Positions 53,990 through 62,245 of a stretch of 64,000 nt of DNA are shown here, in pieces (position 1 is the stretch's first letter; each line of letters begins with the position of its first letter). Under the pieces are notes generated by a model, which was not told where the DNA came from, did no database searches, and saw nothing but the letters and a program-made list of their open reading frames with translations. The DNA comes from Fermentimonas sp. (GTDB lineage: Bacteria > Bacteroidota > Bacteroidia > Bacteroidales > Dysgonomonadaceae): contig JADMKP010000007.1 of assembly GCA_015478775.1 (NCBI GenBank), forward strand, positions 372,001-436,000, given 5' to 3'. The position numbers and the translations under genes were made by a program.

Positions 53990-54616
53990 ATGGCTAAGAA
54001 AAAACACTATGTTGTATGGAAAGGTGTTATTCCAGGGATATACTCCACATGGGACGAGTGCAAAGCACAAGTGTTTGGTTATGAGAGCGCACAATATAAA
54101 TCTTTTTCTTCCTTTGAGGAGGCAAAAAAAGCATTCAGTGATAATCCATGGAAACACTTAAAATCGAAAAAGGCACAAACTAATACCAGTACAGATTTAT
54201 CTACTAATGAGATTATATACGAGAGTATTGCGGTTGATGCAGCTTGTAGTGGCAATCCCGGCTTACTTGAGTACAGAGGCGTTTATGTAGCTGATAATAC
54301 CGAAATATTCCATATCGGACCACTAGAAGAGGGCACTAATAATATTGGAGAATTCTTAGCATTAGTTCATGCACTTGCTCTTCTATGTAAAAAAAATAAA
54401 AACCTGCCTATTTATTCAGATAGCATGAATGCGATAAAATGGGTAGTAAATAAAAAGTGTAATACTAAACTCAAAAAGACTGACAAAAACATCAATATTT
54501 TTGATATGATAAGTCGTGCCGAGAAATGGCTAGAATCTAATTCTTACTCCAATAAAATACTTAAATGGGAGACTAAAAAATGGGGTGAAATTCCTGCCGA
54601 TTTTGGAAGAAAGTAA
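53990..54616 (+). CDS. Viroplasmin-domain ribonuclease H
   Basis: 208 residues. Residues 4-52 are a viroplasmin (caulimovirus VI) RNA/DNA-hybrid-binding domain (YVVWKGVIPGIYSTWDECKAQV). From about 78 an RNase HI-type domain follows: Asp in AVDAACSGNPG (about 82-92), Glu in NNIGEFLALVHAL (about 113-125), Asp in YSDSMNAIKWV (about 142-152) and a C-terminal Asp in PADFGRK. These four fit the RNase H active site. The enzyme removes RNA from RNA-DNA hybrids in the cytoplasm. The fusion is typical of Bacteroidota RNase H1 proteins and of eukaryotic RNase H1 N-termini. Confidence 0.92.
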   Translation: MAKKKHYVVWKGVIPGIYSTWDECKAQVFGYESAQYKSFSSFEEAKKAFSDNPWKHLKSKKAQTNTSTDLSTNEIIYESIAVDAACSGNPGLLEYRGVYVADNTEIFHIGPLEEGTNNIGEFLALVHALALLCKKNKNLPIYSDSMNAIKWVVNKKCNTKLKKTDKNINIFDMISRAEKWLESNSYSNKILKWETKKWGEIPADFGRK

Positions 54617-54617
54617 T

Positions 54618-55319
54618 TTAATCTTCTTCTTTTTCAAACTCAGTATAGTATGGTTTAGGTGCTTGAATAGTTGGAAATATTTTATGTACATTTGTTGAAA
54701 TAGCGTCAGCAAATTCCAAGATACTCATATTAAGCGATTTAGATGCTTGCAAATAGACTTCATGTATTGACATATCACCTTCATCCGTCTCGCAAAACAT
54801 TCTATCTAGAGGAATAAGTTGCATAGACTCAACATTAATATTCTCTCCTACAGAAAAGTAAAAACCAAAATCTATCAACCTTTTTGTTAAGTCCGGCTTC
54901 CCTCTATATCCATGAATTATCCATGGTTGACTGGGGACTGTATCTTGTTTTATTTTTAGTAATTCTTCCCATGCTTTAACACAGTGAATAATTACAGGTT
55001 TGCCAAGTTTCTCAGATATCTCTATATGTTTTTTAAAAACAGGAGTTTGCACTTCAAACGAAGGTCCTTTTAATTTATCTAATCCAGTTTCACCAATTGC
55101 TACAATTCGTGGATTTGATGTTATTTCTGTCAGATATGCCATTTGGGTGTCACTATCATCGGAATACCATGGATGTATACCACAAGAAAAAGAATGTCGT
55201 TGGTGAAGTTCTTTAGCTACTTCAAATTCAAGAGAGTAAACATCGAAGATACATGAATGATAGGGATCATCATTATCTTCAGAATAAATTTTATGTGTAT
55301 GAACATCGTAAATTTCCAT
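54618..55319 (-). CDS. TatD-family metal-dependent hydrolase
   Basis: 233 residues, slightly shorter than canonical TatD (about 260). Metal ligands visible are DVHTH at 4-8, Glu in AIGETGLD (about 74-81), PVIIHCVKAWEEL (about 107-119), WIIHGYRGKP (about 133-142) and the Asp of CETDEGD (about 175-181). Family members are 3'-5' DNA/RNA exonucleases or deacylases. It closes the DUF4271-hemD-rnpA-yidD group, starting 14 bp after yidD. Confidence 0.9.
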   Translation of the reverse strand: MEIYDVHTHKIYSEDNDDPYHSCIFDVYSLEFEVAKELHQRHSFSCGIHPWYSDDSDTQMAYLTEITSNPRIVAIGETGLDKLKGPSFEVQTPVFKKHIEISEKLGKPVIIHCVKAWEELLKIKQDTVPSQPWIIHGYRGKPDLTKRLIDFGFYFSVGENINVESMQLIPLDRMFCETDEGDMSIHEVYLQASKSLNMSILEFADAISTNVHKIFPTIQAPKPYYTEFEKEED

Positions 55320-55332
55320 ATGTAATTAAATC

Positions 55333-55605
55333 CTATGCTTTGGTAAAATTTTTTCTCTTTTTTGGTTCAGGAACTGGATCATATCCAAATCCACCCCATG
55401 GATTACAGCTTAATATTCTTTTGGCTGACAGATACGATCCTTTAATGGGTCCATGTTTCTTTAATGCTTCTATCGTGTATCGCGAACAAGTGGGCGTATA
55501 TCTACATGAGGGAGGCAGGAGTGGCGATACAGCTCCTCGGTATATATAGACGGGGATTAGCAAAAGCCATGTAACAAATCTGGTGATAATAGTAATTATT
55601 TTCAT
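55333..55605 (-). CDS. yidD: Membrane protein insertion efficiency factor YidD
   Basis: 90 residues. The conserved core [19 protein letters not shown] (about 37-55) and [16 protein letters not shown] (about 65-80) identify YidD, preceded by an amphipathic/hydrophobic N-terminus. It assists membrane-protein insertion by YidC. Its ATG overlaps the rnpA stop by 4 bases, the classical rnpA-yidD coupling. yidC itself is not adjacent. Confidence 0.95.
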   Translation of the reverse strand: MKIITIITRFVTWLLLIPVYIYRGAVSPLLPPSCRYTPTCSRYTIEALKKHGPIKGSYLSAKRILSCNPWGGFGYDPVPEPKKRKNFTKA

Positions 55606-56021
55606 TCTTTTTTATTACAGGATAATCGATTGGCTATTTCAGTTAAACCTTTTCTCATACCTTTTTCAATTATTGAATATTCCATTAACTCTTCTCTTAC
55701 AAACACAAAAGCAATATCCAAATGATGGTCTATACTTTCAGTAACAGTGTCGAGATAATATTTATTCAATCGGTAAGCTTCTCTAACTTGTCTTTTTATT
55801 CGATTGCGTTTTACAGCAGACTTTATTCTCTTTTTAGGTACTGAGACAAGAACCGATATAGGTGATGATAACGAAAGTTCAGTCTTTAGATATACTACTC
55901 TCAATGGAAATGCTACAAAAGATTTTCCTTCGATAAAAAGGGAGTTAATCCTGTTTTCACCGACAATTTTCTCTTCTTTTCTAAACTTATAGTTGTTTAT
56001 GTTGCTCATAAATAAAAGCAT
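55602..56021 (-). CDS. rnpA: Ribonuclease P protein component
   Basis: 139 residues; the ATG at codon 5 (56009) is a likely alternative start. The RNA-binding motif [19 protein letters not shown] (about 86-104) is diagnostic, with an RNR core, and the N-terminus [15 protein letters not shown] corresponds to the usual start of the fold. It binds RNase P RNA and helps 5' processing of tRNAs. The usual rpmH gene upstream is missing; instead hemD precedes it. A promoter box lies just upstream. Confidence 0.94.
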   Translation of the reverse strand: MLLFMSNINNYKFRKEEKIVGENRINSLFIEGKSFVAFPLRVVYLKTELSLSSPISVLVSVPKKRIKSAVKRNRIKRQVREAYRLNKYYLDTVTESIDHHLDIAFVFVREELMEYSIIEKGMRKGLTEIANRLSCNKKE

Positions 56022-56044
56022 TCCAACGAAAGCAATTACTTTAA

Positions 56045-56052
56045 CAAAGATA
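56045..56052 (-). promoter_or_regulatory. Promoter -7 box of rnpA-yidD-tatD
   Basis: The minus strand reads TATCTTTG in the 87-bp gap between hemD and rnpA, 24-36 bases before the two possible rnpA starts. It suggests separate expression of rnpA. Confidence 0.45.
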
Positions 56053-56108
56053 ATCCTTTTTGGAATCTAATATCAGACTTTAGGAGAAAAAAAACAAAGA
56101 GATTAATA

Positions 56109-56876
56109 TCAACTATTGTGATTCTTATGATTTTCTTTTAAAAATGCGTCCAAGGCAGCTACCATAGAGGGATATTCTGGCTGTGGAGCCTCACAATCTA
56201 GTCTTAATCCAGCGTCTTCTACAGCCTTTGCAGTAGTGCTACCAAAACAGCCTATAGCTGCATCACTTTGCTTGTAATCTGGAAAGTTTTTCACTAAAGA
56301 CTGAATTCCAAGAGGACTAAAAAATATTATCATATCATAATCCATTTTCTCGTCAACAGGAAAATCTGAACTTACAGTCCTATACATTACACTTTTTGTA
56401 TAGTTGAGCTTTTTGTGATCTAGAAATTGAGTTACTTCATCGTTATGTTCTTCGGGTACAGGAAACAGAAACTTTTCCTTTGAGTGTTTCGTAAAAGGGT
56501 TGTTAAGTCCTTCTATCTTGCCTGATTGGCTGAAAAATATTTTTCTTTTTCTATAAACAATATATTTTTGAAGATAAAGTGCTACTGTCTCTGAAATACA
56601 AAAATACTTCATATCTTCAGGTATCACTATCTTCATTTCTTCACATATAGAGAAGAACTTATCTACTGCAGTTCTGGAAGTAAATACTAATGCTGTAAAG
56701 TCTAAAATATTAATTCGTTGTTGACGAAATTCTTTAACAGAAAGACGGTCTACCTTAATAAAAGGGTAGAAATGCACCTCTAAATTATATTTTTCCGCTA
56801 TATCGAAGTAGGGCGACTTTTCGCTACTTGGTTTTGGCTGGGATATAAGAATATTCTTAATTTTACGAGTACTCAT
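56109..56876 (-). CDS. hemD: Uroporphyrinogen-III synthase
   Basis: 255 residues. The two-lobed HemD fold is recognisable from ILISQPKPSSEKSPYFDIAEKY near the start (ISQPKPSSEKSPYF, 11-24), the Ile-Asp-Phe-Thr-type ALVFTSRTAVDKFF (about 62-75), MIIFFSPLGIQSLVKNF (about 181-197) and the late AIGCFGSTTAKAVEDAG (about 206-222). It cyclises hydroxymethylbilane in heme/corrinoid synthesis. HemD sequences vary strongly, so the call rests on pattern and on the conserved neighbourhood. It overlaps the DUF4271 gene by 4 bases. Confidence 0.9.
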   Translation of the reverse strand: MSTRKIKNILISQPKPSSEKSPYFDIAEKYNLEVHFYPFIKVDRLSVKEFRQQRINILDFTALVFTSRTAVDKFFSICEEMKIVIPEDMKYFCISETVALYLQKYIVYRKRKIFFSQSGKIEGLNNPFTKHSKEKFLFPVPEEHNDEVTQFLDHKKLNYTKSVMYRTVSSDFPVDEKMDYDMIIFFSPLGIQSLVKNFPDYKQSDAAIGCFGSTTAKAVEDAGLRLDCEAPQPEYPSMVAALDAFLKENHKNHNS

Positions 56877-57763
56877 ATAATATTATTTCCTGCTATACTT
56901 ATTAATAAAACAACTCCTTTATAATAAATTAAATAAGGAGCAATTTCAGTTCCGCAAAGATACACAAAAAAATAAAAACCGCCTATTTTATTTTTAACAA
57001 AAATATTAAAGAGTTCGATTATAACAATAAGCCTACTTGCTATGATAATTAAAACTATCATCAATTGAATAATACTCCTAATTTCAGGTATATACACATA
57101 CAGCATTATAGGTAAAAATAAAATAACACCTACAAGCTCCAGTAATCTAAAATACCTATTTATCCAGTTTTTGATGTCATGCTGAAGAAAGAAGGTTGAA
57201 ATGGATTTGTAAATAAGAAACTTTAAACCAAGAAGTATAGATAAAAGGAGTATAATTAGAGGAAAACTTACTATAAAACTTCTAGCTGTAAGTATAGATA
57301 AACCGTCCCCCCAAAAAAATATAAACAGAGTTATAGAAAAAAGCAGAATTGTTTGAAAAACCATAAAAGATTCTCCCCAAACTTCTGCCGTTGTAACCTG
57401 TTCTTTGTAAGCGTTTGTCAGTCTGCTTTTCAAAGAAATAATTGTATTGAAATTTCCTTTTAAGGCAGTTCGCTCTTTGCTAAATAAAAAAGAAAAGACA
57501 ACAAAGCATAACAGAAATATTACAAAGAAAACACTGCCAACTTGCATTGGGAAGATAGGCGGTGATCCTTCCACTCCTTTTGAGATTAACGAATATGAGT
57601 TTTCAAAAACAGAATCATTAAATAGAATTCCATTATTGGTTGTAGACAAATATTCAAATTGCCCAAAATTCCATCTAATTGAGTCTGATTGTGGAATTAT
57701 GGCCTCATTCCTCAAGTAAATAGAAATAGAATCTTTTATAGTTTCCGAAGTTAAATAGACCAC
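56873..57763 (-). CDS. DUF4271 membrane protein (GTG start)
   Basis: 296 residues with about seven hydrophobic helices from residue 75 onwards (FPMQVGSVFFVIFLLCFVVF near 73-92; IISRLIVIIELFNIF-type segment near 240; YFFVYLCGTEIAPYLIYYKG near 262-281, a DUF4271 hallmark). The start is GTG; upstream in frame there is only a stop at 57790, with no ATG. DUF4271 is regularly found next to hemD in Bacteroidota; its function is unknown. Confidence 0.85.
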   Translation of the reverse strand: MVYLTSETIKDSISIYLRNEAIIPQSDSIRWNFGQFEYLSTTNNGILFNDSVFENSYSLISKGVEGSPPIFPMQVGSVFFVIFLLCFVVFSFLFSKERTALKGNFNTIISLKSRLTNAYKEQVTTAEVWGESFMVFQTILLFSITLFIFFWGDGLSILTARSFIVSFPLIILLLSILLGLKFLIYKSISTFFLQHDIKNWINRYFRLLELVGVILFLPIMLYVYIPEIRSIIQLMIVLIIIASRLIVIIELFNIFVKNKIGGFYFFVYLCGTEIAPYLIYYKGVVLLISIAGNNII

Positions 57764-57819
57764 GGTTTTGCTCTCTTTTCGGCTAATTTACAATTCTTTC
57801 CTTTGAAATATGTATTACT

Positions 57820-59127
57820 TCAAACTAAATTAAAAGCAATCTTTATTTTGTCTACAAAATCCAACTTTTCCCATGTAAACAATTCTACTTCAAATTGCAT
57901 TGGATGATCCATATATCGTGATTTAAACTCTTTTTTCACAATTCTAGATTCTCTTCCCATATGACCATACGTAGCAGTCTCAAAATAGATTGGGTTGCGT
58001 AGTTTTAAACGTTGTTCTATTGCTTTAGGCCTTAAATCAAATAGAAGTTTTATTTTATCTGCAATTTCTGCATCCGATAAACCTATCTTAGACTTTCCAT
58101 AAGTGTTTATATAGATATTCATAGGTTCTGCCACACCAATTGCATATGAGATCTGAATAAGAACTTCAGACGAAACGCCGGCTGCCACCATATTTTTGGC
58201 TATGTGTCTTGCTGCATATGCTGCAGAGCGGTCAACTTTAGAAGGATCTTTTCCAGAGAAAGCACCACCTCCATGAGCGGCTTTTCCTCCATAGGTATCA
58301 ACAATTATCTTTCTTCCTGTTAAACCGGTATCGCCATGCGGACCGCCAATAACAAACTTACCAGTTGGGTTTACATGATACTTAATGTCTCCATCAAATA
58401 ACATAAGAACTCCTTTTCTACGTTTATATTGAGCTTTTACCCTAGGGATTAATATAGTTCGAACATCAGATTCTATACGCGACCTCATTCTTTCATCTGC
58501 TTCTAGTGAGGCCTTTTCACCTTCCCTCCTTGGCTTTTCGAATTCATCATGCTGCGTAGAAATTACAATAGTATCTATACGTAAAGGGGTTCCATCTTCT
58601 GAGTATTCAATTGTTACTTGCGACTTAGAATCGGGACGTAAATAAGGCATCAACTCAGGTTCATTTTTTCTAATATGAGCGAGTTCAATTAATAACGCGT
58701 GACTAAGATCCAAAGATAAGGGCATAAAATTGTCAGTTTCATCTGTAGCATAACCAAACATCATACCCTGATCACCTGCACCTTGATCCATAGGATCATA
58801 CTTTTGATCTACCCCTCTGTTAATATCATCGGACTGTTCGTGTATACTCGAAAAAACTCCACAAGAATTTGCTTCAAATCCATATTCACTCTTAGTATAT
58901 CCAATTTTCTCTATAACGCTTCTAGCAACATCTGCTACATCTACATAGGCTTTTGACTTGACTTCTCCTGCAAGAACAACCTGTCCTGTAGTAACTAATG
59001 TCTCGCAAGCCACTTTTGAGTTATTGTCGTAAGCTAAGAACTCATCTAATAATGCATCAGAGATCTGATCTGCAATTTTATCGGGGTGTCCCTCCGACAC
59101 CGATTCGGAAGTAAATAAATAGCTCAT
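57820..59127 (-). CDS. metK: S-adenosylmethionine synthase
   Basis: 435 residues. [17 protein letters not shown] (9-25), [13 protein letters not shown] (about 117-129) and [19 protein letters not shown] (about 285-303) are the diagnostic hexapeptide/nonapeptide regions. It makes SAM from methionine and ATP. The protein carries the Bacteroidota-type insertions that lengthen it over the 384-residue E. coli form. Upstream lies a 160-base leader with a SAM-II-like aptamer and a terminator-like hairpin, so feedback control by SAM is very likely. Confidence 0.97.
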   Translation of the reverse strand: MSYLFTSESVSEGHPDKIADQISDALLDEFLAYDNNSKVACETLVTTGQVVLAGEVKSKAYVDVADVARSVIEKIGYTKSEYGFEANSCGVFSSIHEQSDDINRGVDQKYDPMDQGAGDQGMMFGYATDETDNFMPLSLDLSHALLIELAHIRKNEPELMPYLRPDSKSQVTIEYSEDGTPLRIDTIVISTQHDEFEKPRREGEKASLEADERMRSRIESDVRTILIPRVKAQYKRRKGVLMLFDGDIKYHVNPTGKFVIGGPHGDTGLTGRKIIVDTYGGKAAHGGGAFSGKDPSKVDRSAAYAARHIAKNMVAAGVSSEVLIQISYAIGVAEPMNIYINTYGKSKIGLSDAEIADKIKLLFDLRPKAIEQRLKLRNPIYFETATYGHMGRESRIVKKEFKSRYMDHPMQFEVELFTWEKLDFVDKIKIAFNLV

Positions 59128-59163
59128 GTAATAATATTTTTATGTTCTCTTCTATAATAAAGA

Positions 59164-59200
59164 AAACGTCATTTAACAATAATATATGTAAATAACGTTT
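59164..59200 (-). terminator. Terminator-like hairpin in the metK leader (riboswitch expression platform)
   Basis: On the minus strand AAACGTTATTTA (59200-59189) and TAAATGACGTTT (59175-59164) pair over 12 positions with one G-U wobble and a 13-base loop. The stem runs into TCTTTATTA. It lies between the SAM-II-like aptamer and the metK start. Confidence 0.6.
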
Positions 59201-59238
59201 GAACTGCAGCAGATATAAATAGATGAAAATGCAGAAAT

Positions 59239-59287
59239 CGTTTTAGCATTTTTTTCTGTGGTTGCAAGCAGTTCAAATCTATCCACA
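59239..59287 (-). promoter_or_regulatory. SAM-II-like riboswitch aptamer upstream of metK
   Basis: On the minus strand P1 is TGTGG (59287-59283) with CCACA (59261-59257). The loop carries GATTTG...CTTGCAA (loop length compatible with SAM-II), and the 3' tail is an A-run followed by AATGCTAAAACG (59250-59239). The GATTT, TTGCAA and GCTAAAA blocks and their spacing match the SAM-II aptamer, including the bases I recall as contacting SAM. The aptamer starts a few bases after the predicted transcription start. Pairing of the pseudoknot was only partly traced by eye. Confidence 0.75.
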
Positions 59288-59295
59288 TTTGAATA

Positions 59296-59303
59296 CAAAG
59301 GTA
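59296..59303 (-). promoter_or_regulatory. Promoter -7 box of metK
   Basis: The minus strand reads TACCTTTG. Transcription would start a few bases downstream, right at the 5' edge of the SAM-II-like aptamer, which supports both calls. Confidence 0.6.
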
Positions 59304-59358
59304 ATAAGAATATATAATTCAGTTGAAAATTAAAAGTTAAATTGTATTTACAATCATT

Positions 59359-59964
59359 TCAACATAAAATTTTTTCTGACTTCAATATTTCTTCCAGATT
59401 TACCTTATCTGTAAAATGAACAGTTTTAAAACCCATTATTTTTGCAGTTTCGATATTAAACGCATTATCATCTATAAAAAGTGATGACTGTGCATCTAAA
59501 CTATACCTCTTAAGTAAAACCTCATAAATCTGCTTGTCTGGTTTAACAATTTTCTCGTCTCCTGATACAACTATGCCATCAAGATCTTTAAAGAAGCTAT
59601 ATCTTTCCATAGCAATTGGCAGTGTTTCTGCCGACCAATTTGTAAGTCCATATAACTTATACCTTTTTTTGAGAGGCTTTATTAGTTTTACATTTTCATC
59701 AATTGTACCCCCAAGCATTTCTTCCCATCTACCATAATAATAAGCGATTTCTTTGCTATATTTTGGATGCTCTTTTTGAAGAAGCATTGTGGCCTCCGAA
59801 ATTGACCTACCTGCATCTTGTAGCAAATTCCAATCATACTTACATATATTCTCTAAGAAATAACTCATTTCCGCCTCTGTTTCAAAAATATTCCCATAAA
59901 GGTACTTTGGGTTCCAATCTATCAAGACACCTCCAAAATCGAAAATAATATTCTTTATCTGCAT
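59359..59964 (-). CDS. HAD-family phosphatase (HAD-IA)
   Basis: 201 residues. Motif I reads FDFGGVLIDW (9-18), with Gly in place of the second Asp as in the YihX/epoxide-hydrolase-N subgroup. Motif II is GLTNWS (about 106-111), motif III Lys in KPDKQIYEVLL (about 141-151) and motif IV LFIDDNAFNIETAK (about 162-175). Cytoplasmic sugar-phosphate phosphatase activity (like YihX on glucose-1-phosphate) is the usual inference. Substrate not determinable here. Confidence 0.9.
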   Translation of the reverse strand: MQIKNIIFDFGGVLIDWNPKYLYGNIFETEAEMSYFLENICKYDWNLLQDAGRSISEATMLLQKEHPKYSKEIAYYYGRWEEMLGGTIDENVKLIKPLKKRYKLYGLTNWSAETLPIAMERYSFFKDLDGIVVSGDEKIVKPDKQIYEVLLKRYSLDAQSSLFIDDNAFNIETAKIMGFKTVHFTDKVNLEEILKSEKILC

Positions 59965-60023
59965 AAATCTAAAATACTTATTTAAAGTTATAATAACGTA
60001 GTTAACACTTTAATGTTCGAAAT

Positions 60024-60045
60024 AATATTTTCCTTTGAAAATATT
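60024..60045. repeat. Perfect 9-bp inverted repeat in the divergent HAD/NlpC promoter region
   Basis: AATATTTTC (60024-60032) and GAAAATATT (60037-60045) pair around a CTTT loop. It lies in the 144-bp gap between two divergent genes. A regulator site or an RNA hairpin in the HAD leader are both possible. Confidence 0.35.
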
Positions 60046-60071
60046 CAATTTTTTAAATAAATCTGATTTTA

Positions 60072-60103
60072 TTGGTTTATAGTGTAGGTTTTACTTATTT
60101 TTG
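60072..60103 (+). promoter_or_regulatory. Promoter of the NlpC/P60 gene, deciding its start
   Basis: A TTG at 60072-60074, about 21 bases of spacer and TATTTTTG (60096-60103) fit the phylum promoter. Transcription would begin about at the GTG at 60109, so the ATG at 60130 is the more likely translation start. Confidence 0.5.
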
Positions 60104-60129
60104 TAGCTGTGATCTATTCAAGAATAATT

Positions 60130-61056
60130 ATGTCATTGAATTATCTACTTAGCATAATCAGCAATAAAGCACTCATTTTTATTTCATTAGCTCTCATCTT
60201 AGCCTCATGTGGTATAAGTAAGAGTTCTTTAACTACAAAAAAGACATCATCACTTCAAGAAGATATTCTAACATATAGTAAAAAACATCTTGGCAAACCA
60301 TATAGATATTCAGGTAAAGGCCCCAATTCGTTCGATTGCTCTGGATTTACTTCATTTGTATTCAGCAACTTCGGTTATAAGTTGCCTTCAAGCTCTCCTG
60401 GGCAAGACCGACAGTTTCCTACAATTACTAAAAAAGAAGATTTAGCTATCGGAGATCTCGTTTTCTTTGAAGGTAGAAGAAGGAATGGACATGTAGGTCA
60501 TGTTGGTATTGTAACTGAAAAATATCCTAATAATAATTTCAATTTCATCCATTCATCTACCTCCCATGGTGTGATTATATCATCTTCTACGGAGCCTTAT
60601 TATTCATCTAGATATTTGCGAGGAGGAAGAGTTATAATAGAAAACAAAATTTACGAAAATACATATATCACTCAAAAATCTATTAATTCTGAACCTGAAC
60701 CCCCATTACCTGCTATAATAATTGTTCAGAATAAATCTAATCTTAATACTGAGTATATCTCATATAACAATTCTAAAATTGATACAAATAACAATTCTGA
60801 TGAGCTCAATCATAATCATGCCGAGAAAGAGAAAAAAGAGAAAAAAGAAACTTCCGAGCTCAATTCTGACATTATTTTAAGAGATGATACAATTCTTATA
60901 CCAGCCCCTATAAAAATCCATACTGTAAAGATGGGCGAAACATTATATTCAATATCAAAACAATATGAATGCACGGTAAAGGATCTTATTTCTTGGAATC
61001 CACAATTAGGAAGTGTGTTAAAAACCGGCGATAATCTACAAATTGTCAAGCATTAA
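60130..61056 (+). CDS. NlpC/P60 cell-wall hydrolase lipoprotein with C-terminal LysM domain
   Basis: 308 residues from ATG 60130; an in-frame GTG at 60109 would add seven residues but coincides with the expected transcription start. The lipobox reads LILASC (about 22-27). The C40 peptidase domain spans about 40-170 with catalytic Cys in SFDCSGFTSFV, His in GHVGHVGIV and a second polar His in NFIHSSTSHG. A Ser/Asn/Glu-rich linker with a KEKKEKKE stretch (about 235-245) leads to a LysM domain at about 262-306 (VKMGETLYSISKQYECTVKDL). Such enzymes cut peptidoglycan stem peptides, with LysM anchoring them to the glycan. Probably attached to the outer membrane, facing the periplasm. Confidence 0.92.
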   Translation: MSLNYLLSIISNKALIFISLALILASCGISKSSLTTKKTSSLQEDILTYSKKHLGKPYRYSGKGPNSFDCSGFTSFVFSNFGYKLPSSSPGQDRQFPTITKKEDLAIGDLVFFEGRRRNGHVGHVGIVTEKYPNNNFNFIHSSTSHGVIISSSTEPYYSSRYLRGGRVIIENKIYENTYITQKSINSEPEPPLPAIIIVQNKSNLNTEYISYNNSKIDTNNNSDELNHNHAEKEKKEKKETSELNSDIILRDDTILIPAPIKIHTVKMGETLYSISKQYECTVKDLISWNPQLGSVLKTGDNLQIVKH

Positions 61057-61101
61057 GAACAACTAAATATAATTTGCAATCCATATTCCATATCTTTTAC
61101 C

Positions 61102-61109
61102 TATTTTTG
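61102..61109 (+). promoter_or_regulatory. Promoter -7 box of prfB
   Basis: TATTTTTG is an exact consensus, 25 bases before the prfB ATG. A TTTG at 61073-61076 is a rather distant -33 candidate (25-base spacer). Confidence 0.45.
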
Positions 61110-61134
61110 CAAATCAATTTTAAAACTATAAATT

Positions 61135-62245
61135 ATGATTACTGCAGACCAGCTAAAAGATGTACTGGAGCGCGAGTCGGCGCTGAGGGGGTATCTTTGA
61201 CATCGATTCAAAAAATATTCAATTAGAAGAAGAAGAACTTCGTACTCAATCACCAGAATTTTGGAATAATGCTGAAACTGCCGAAGCGCAGATGAAAGTA
61301 ATAAGGGAGTTGAAGTTTTGGATTAACTCTTATAATAAAGTGAAATCTGCTTCAGAAGAGCTAGGACTAGCATTCGATTTTGTTAAAGAAGGTGTTATTT
61401 CAGAAAATGAAGTAGACAAGCAATATGAGCTGGCAATTAAACTTCTTGAGGATCTTGAACTCAAGAATATGCTTCGTCGTGAAGAAGATAAACTTGGCGC
61501 TGTACTTAAAGTGAATGCCGGAGCTGGGGGTACTGAGAGTCAGGACTGGGCATCAATGCTTTTTAGAATGTACCAGCGATGGTGTGAAAATAAAAACTAC
61601 AAAACAACCATTTCAAATTGGCAAGATGGAGATGATGCCGGTATTAAAACAGCTACGATTCAGGTTGAGGGTGATTTAGCATATGGCTTTCTTAAAAGTG
61701 AGAATGGAGTTCATAGGCTTGTAAGGGTATCTCCATTTAACGCACAAGGTAAACGAATGACATCATTTGCATCAGTATTTGTTGTACCTTTAGTAGATGA
61801 TTCAATTGATATTGAAGTCAACACTTCAGATATCAGTTGGGATACATTTCGCTCTTCGGGGGCTGGAGGGCAGAACGTTAATAAAGTTGAGACTGGTGTG
61901 AGATTACATTATACTTATAAAGATCCCGATACGGGAGCAGAACAAGAAATTGTAATAGAAAACACAGAGAGTCGTTCTCAAATGGGTAATCGCGAAAATG
62001 CAATCAGATTGCTTAAATCACAGCTTTACGAGATTGAACTAGAGAAAAGAAGAGCCGCACAAGCTGTAATTGAAGCAGGCAAAAAGAAAATTGAATGGGG
62101 TTCACAAATTAGAAGTTATGTTTTCGACGATCGAAGAGTAAAAGATCACAGAACTAATTATCAAACCTCTGATGTTAATGGTGTAATGGATGGGGAAATA
62201 GATAATTTCATTAAAGCCTATCTCATGGAGTATGGAGGAGATTAA
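61135..62245 (+). CDS. prfB: Peptide chain release factor 2 with programmed +1 frameshift
   Basis: Translation starts at ATG 61135. After 21 codons it meets an in-frame TGA (61198-61200) and must slip +1, so the coding sequence is 61135-61197 joined to 61199-62245, 369 residues. The upstream frame encodes MITADQLKDVLERESALRGYL; after the shift DIDSKNIQLEEEEL continues. The SPF tripeptide lies in VSPFNAQGKR and the GGQ motif in SSGAGGQNVNKVE. RF2 ends translation at UGA and UAA; low RF2 favours the slip, an autoregulatory loop. An internal ATG at 61292 is not the start. The gene overlaps the next one by 14 bases. Confidence 0.97.
61186..61201 (+). promoter_or_regulatory. prfB programmed frameshift site
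   Basis: An SD-like AGGGGG (61186-61191) lies three bases before CTT-TGA-C (61195-61201). This is the classical arrangement: the SD-like element pairs with 16S rRNA, the P-site tRNA slips from CUU to UUU, and the reader continues with GAC. It is striking that a full SD-like element is kept in a phylum where ordinary genes lack them. Confidence 0.95.

Noticed and set aside
59274-59281. Second TAnnTTTG-like box (minus strand) upstream of metK
   Set aside because: It lies inside the SAM-II-like aptamer loop (the GATTTG block) and is explained by the riboswitch; the box at 59296-59303 fits better.
61292-61294. ATG as the start of prfB
   Set aside because: The upstream frame with SD-like element and CTT-TGA-C shows the standard frameshifted RF2 start at 61135.
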